Positions 63,555-64,000 of a stretch of 64,000 nucleotides of DNA are shown piece after piece. How positions within the stretch are numbered: position 1 is the stretch's first letter; each line of letters begins with the position of its first letter. The notes beneath the pieces were generated by a model. The model saw nothing but the letters and a program-made list of their open reading frames with translations, had not been told where the DNA came from and did not search any database. The DNA lies in contig NZ_BDCF01000002.1 in NCBI RefSeq assembly GCF_001613365.1, positions 248,001 to 312,000 of the forward strand, read 5' to 3'. The DNA is from Nocardia xishanensis NBRC 101358. GTDB taxonomy: Bacteria; Actinomycetota; Actinomycetes; Mycobacteriales; Mycobacteriaceae. A program made the translations under genes and the position numbers.

Positions 63555-64000
63555 ACCTCCTCCAACCCGCTGATCGCGAGGTCCGCACAGCGGCCAACGG
63601 CGACAACACTTTTGGCGATCTGGGTATCGAATCGCTCGGCGCTGCCATGGCCAACGGCGACACCGCCATCCTCGACGCGGTCCGCGCGGTACTGGCGGCG
63701 CCGGTGACCGATCCCGAGGTGATCCGTTACCGGCAGGCCGTGCTGGCGGACTGCCGCGCTCATCCGGCGGTGGTGCGCGAGCTCTACCGGATCGCGACCG
63801 AGGCGACCGAGGTCAAGCGCTGGAAGACCGGTCCGGCACAGCACGCCAACGGAAGACTGGTGCTCGCGCTGCAACCGCTCACCGAACTGGTGACGTCCCT
63901 GCGACGACTGCGCGCCACCTGCGACCGTGACGGCCGTGCGTTCCGAGCGGCCGGATTGACCGACCTGATGGCCACCATCGCCGCCGAGCTCGACGACGAG
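63551..64000 (+). CDS. second MutS-like protein, cut by the window edge
   Basis: The first 150 residues are visible from a GTG overlapping the previous stop by four bases. The segment GDLGIESLGAAM and DPEVIRYRQAVLADCRAHPAVV matches the equivalent region of the protein before it (DLGIDRIL, DPDTVRYRQEVFADLT). It continues beyond 64000, so the ATPase motifs are not seen. A tandem heteromeric MutS-like pair is likely. Confidence 0.85.
   Translation, partial: MNLLQPADREVRTAANGDNTFGDLGIESLGAAMANGDTAILDAVRAVLAAPVTDPEVIRYRQAVLADCRAHPAVVRELYRIATEATEVKRWKTGPAQHANGRLVLALQPLTELVTSLRRLRATCDRDGRAFRAAGLTDLMATIAAELDDE

Overview
The window is high-GC, densely coded DNA from a mycolic-acid-type actinomycete, most likely a Nocardia or close relative. 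The signs are strong G/C third-position bias, many GTG starts, a furA-katG pair of mycobacterial type, PucR and WYL regulators, several short secreted proteins and at least one probably leaderless gene. I see no tRNA, rRNA, CRISPR array or insertion sequence.

Layout. 1-1662 holds a small membrane protein, an SRPBCC protein and a four-cysteine secreted protein. 1761-8896 is a tightly packed five-gene minus-strand operon. In transcription order it encodes a glutamine-synthetase-fold ligase-like protein with an RGG-rich tail, a cysteine/histidine-rich protein ending in a minimal KH motif, a VWA protein, a Ser/Thr kinase with a probable beta-propeller, and an SAVMC3_10250/DUF7019-like protein. 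Junctions overlap by 4, 4 and 8 bases and the last gap is 15 bases. This is the best candidate here for an undescribed multi-component system. 8945-15889 has a methyltransferase, a hydrolase, a SARP-type regulator, a membrane protein and a 56-residue secreted peptide. 16158-18703 is a decaying locus: a truncated acyl-CoA synthetase and a frameshifted PucR regulator. 19091-29084 has phytoene synthase (crtB), a reductase with a DUF2867-like tail, a GtrA protein, three MDR oxidoreductases, a GlxA-type AraC regulator and a HEAT-like protein. 29663-41585 has an ABC-F ATPase, several alpha/beta hydrolases, a VOC protein, a disulfide oxidoreductase, a LuxR-type regulator and a TetR/SRPBCC divergent pair with a split operator. 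41682-51576 mixes secreted proteins, a lipase, a UbiB-type kinase, PucR, TetR, DUF488, RidA and WYL genes.

51597-52582 is a DUF1304-TetR operon behind a near-consensus promoter overlapped by two palindromic operators. 52754-56216 is a TIR-transmembrane-WD40 protein with fourteen repeats, followed by a three-pass membrane protein; this is a plausible defence module. 57327-58740 is a 58-residue ribbon-helix-helix regulator, a VOC protein and a methyltransferase behind four 8-bp iterons. The window ends with furA-katG, a strong terminator and two tandem MutS-like ATPases, the second cut by the edge.

All functions are read from sequence motifs and family knowledge; no database search was run.
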